Shown: positions 63,906 through 64,000 of the stretch, one piece after another
Layout: every line of letters starts with the position of its first letter
Numbering within the stretch: position 1 is the first letter of the stretch
NCBI GenBank assembly: GCA_022820805.1
Contig: JAJEEV010000027.1
Span: 101,226-165,225 of the forward strand
Reading direction: 5' to 3'
DNA from: Acidimicrobiia bacterium
Lineage (GTDB): Bacteria; Actinomycetota; Acidimicrobiia; Acidimicrobiales; Aldehydirespiratoraceae
DNA: 64,000 nt
Made by a program: the position numbers and the translations under genes
The notes under the pieces: model-generated
Told to the model about the DNA's origin: nothing
The model's input: the letters and a program-made list of their open reading frames with translations, nothing else
The model's database searches: none

Positions 63906-64000
63906 ATGGCCATCCCCGCGCATCCCAAGCCCGACCGGAACATCGCCCTGGAGTTGGTCCGGATCACCGAGGGGGCAGCCATCGCCGCCTCGCGCTGGAT
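63906..64000 (+). CDS. glpX: Class II fructose-1,6-bisphosphatase GlpX, N-terminal fragment (runs off the right edge)
   Basis: The 31 complete codons read MAIPAHPKPDRNIALELVRI and TEGAAIAASRW, the standard start of actinobacterial GlpX. The enzyme removes the 1-phosphate of fructose-1,6-bisphosphate in gluconeogenesis. TACGTT ends six bases before the ATG, so the message is probably leaderless. Everything catalytic lies beyond the window. Confidence 0.85.
   Translation, partial: MAIPAHPKPDRNIALELVRITEGAAIAASRW

Overview
The window is high-GC, densely coded chromosomal DNA from an actinobacterium. Pointers are a WhiB regulator, an F420-type luciferase-like oxidoreductase, GatCAB, a PASTA-type kinase fold, a MurA with Asp in place of the catalytic Cys, and many genes that appear to be transcribed without a leader. 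The gene mix (stand-alone acyl-CoA mutase subunits with MeaB, PPK2, family III CoA-transferase, Thr/Pro-rich secreted proteins) suggests class Acidimicrobiia, but that is an inference from style and not from a marker gene. No rRNA, tRNA, CRISPR array, phage or insertion sequence was seen. The longest stretch without a gene is 298 bases (55839-56136) and holds tandem repeats.

Layout. 1-2177: a secreted leucine-rich-repeat protein cut by the left edge, and a WhiB regulator. 2349-12176: catabolism. A CoA-transferase resembling 2-methylfumaryl-CoA isomerase is followed by the four enzymes of the lower protocatechuate 4,5-cleavage (or gallate) route: oxalomesaconate tautomerase, pyrone dicarboxylate lactonase, oxalomesaconate hydratase and CHA aldolase. 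Just upstream of the hydratase lies a peroxiredoxin whose peroxidatic cysteine codon is an in-frame TGA followed by a SECIS-like hairpin, so it is a probable selenoprotein. An FAD oxidase, an aldehyde dehydrogenase and a thiolase follow. 12370-21052: a secreted stalked protein, the ilvB-ilvN-ilvC operon with a leaderless leader peptide, an acyltransferase with an SGNH domain and a MATE exporter.

21079-33348: a pseudokinase-gatC-gatA-gatB operon, a two-gene restriction-modification pair, DNA ligase, and mnmA with its cysteine desulfurase. 34580-47219: rhomboid protease, GH15 glycosidase, NifU-like protein, a tiny membrane protein, then envelope and translation genes (murA, wecA-like, glyA, rpiB, tsaC, prmC, prfA), interrupted by an AT-rich hicA-hicB pair. 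47411-55838: alpha/beta hydrolase, F420-type oxidoreductase, degenerate M28-like protein, TauD dioxygenase, a duplicated-domain lipoprotein, a pair of tandem paralogues, a DUF222-HNH protein and a dienelactone hydrolase. 56137-64000: PPK2 divergent from an acyl-CoA mutase/B12 subunit/MeaB operon, then a J-domain protein, two unfamiliar acidic proteins and the first codons of glpX.

A theme across the window is the sequence TANNNT placed 6-8 bases before the start codon, with no Shine-Dalgarno site. It appears at about twenty genes and was used to choose several starts. The strongest single observation is the selenocysteine peroxiredoxin; the machinery that would decode it (selA, selB, selC, selD) lies outside this window.
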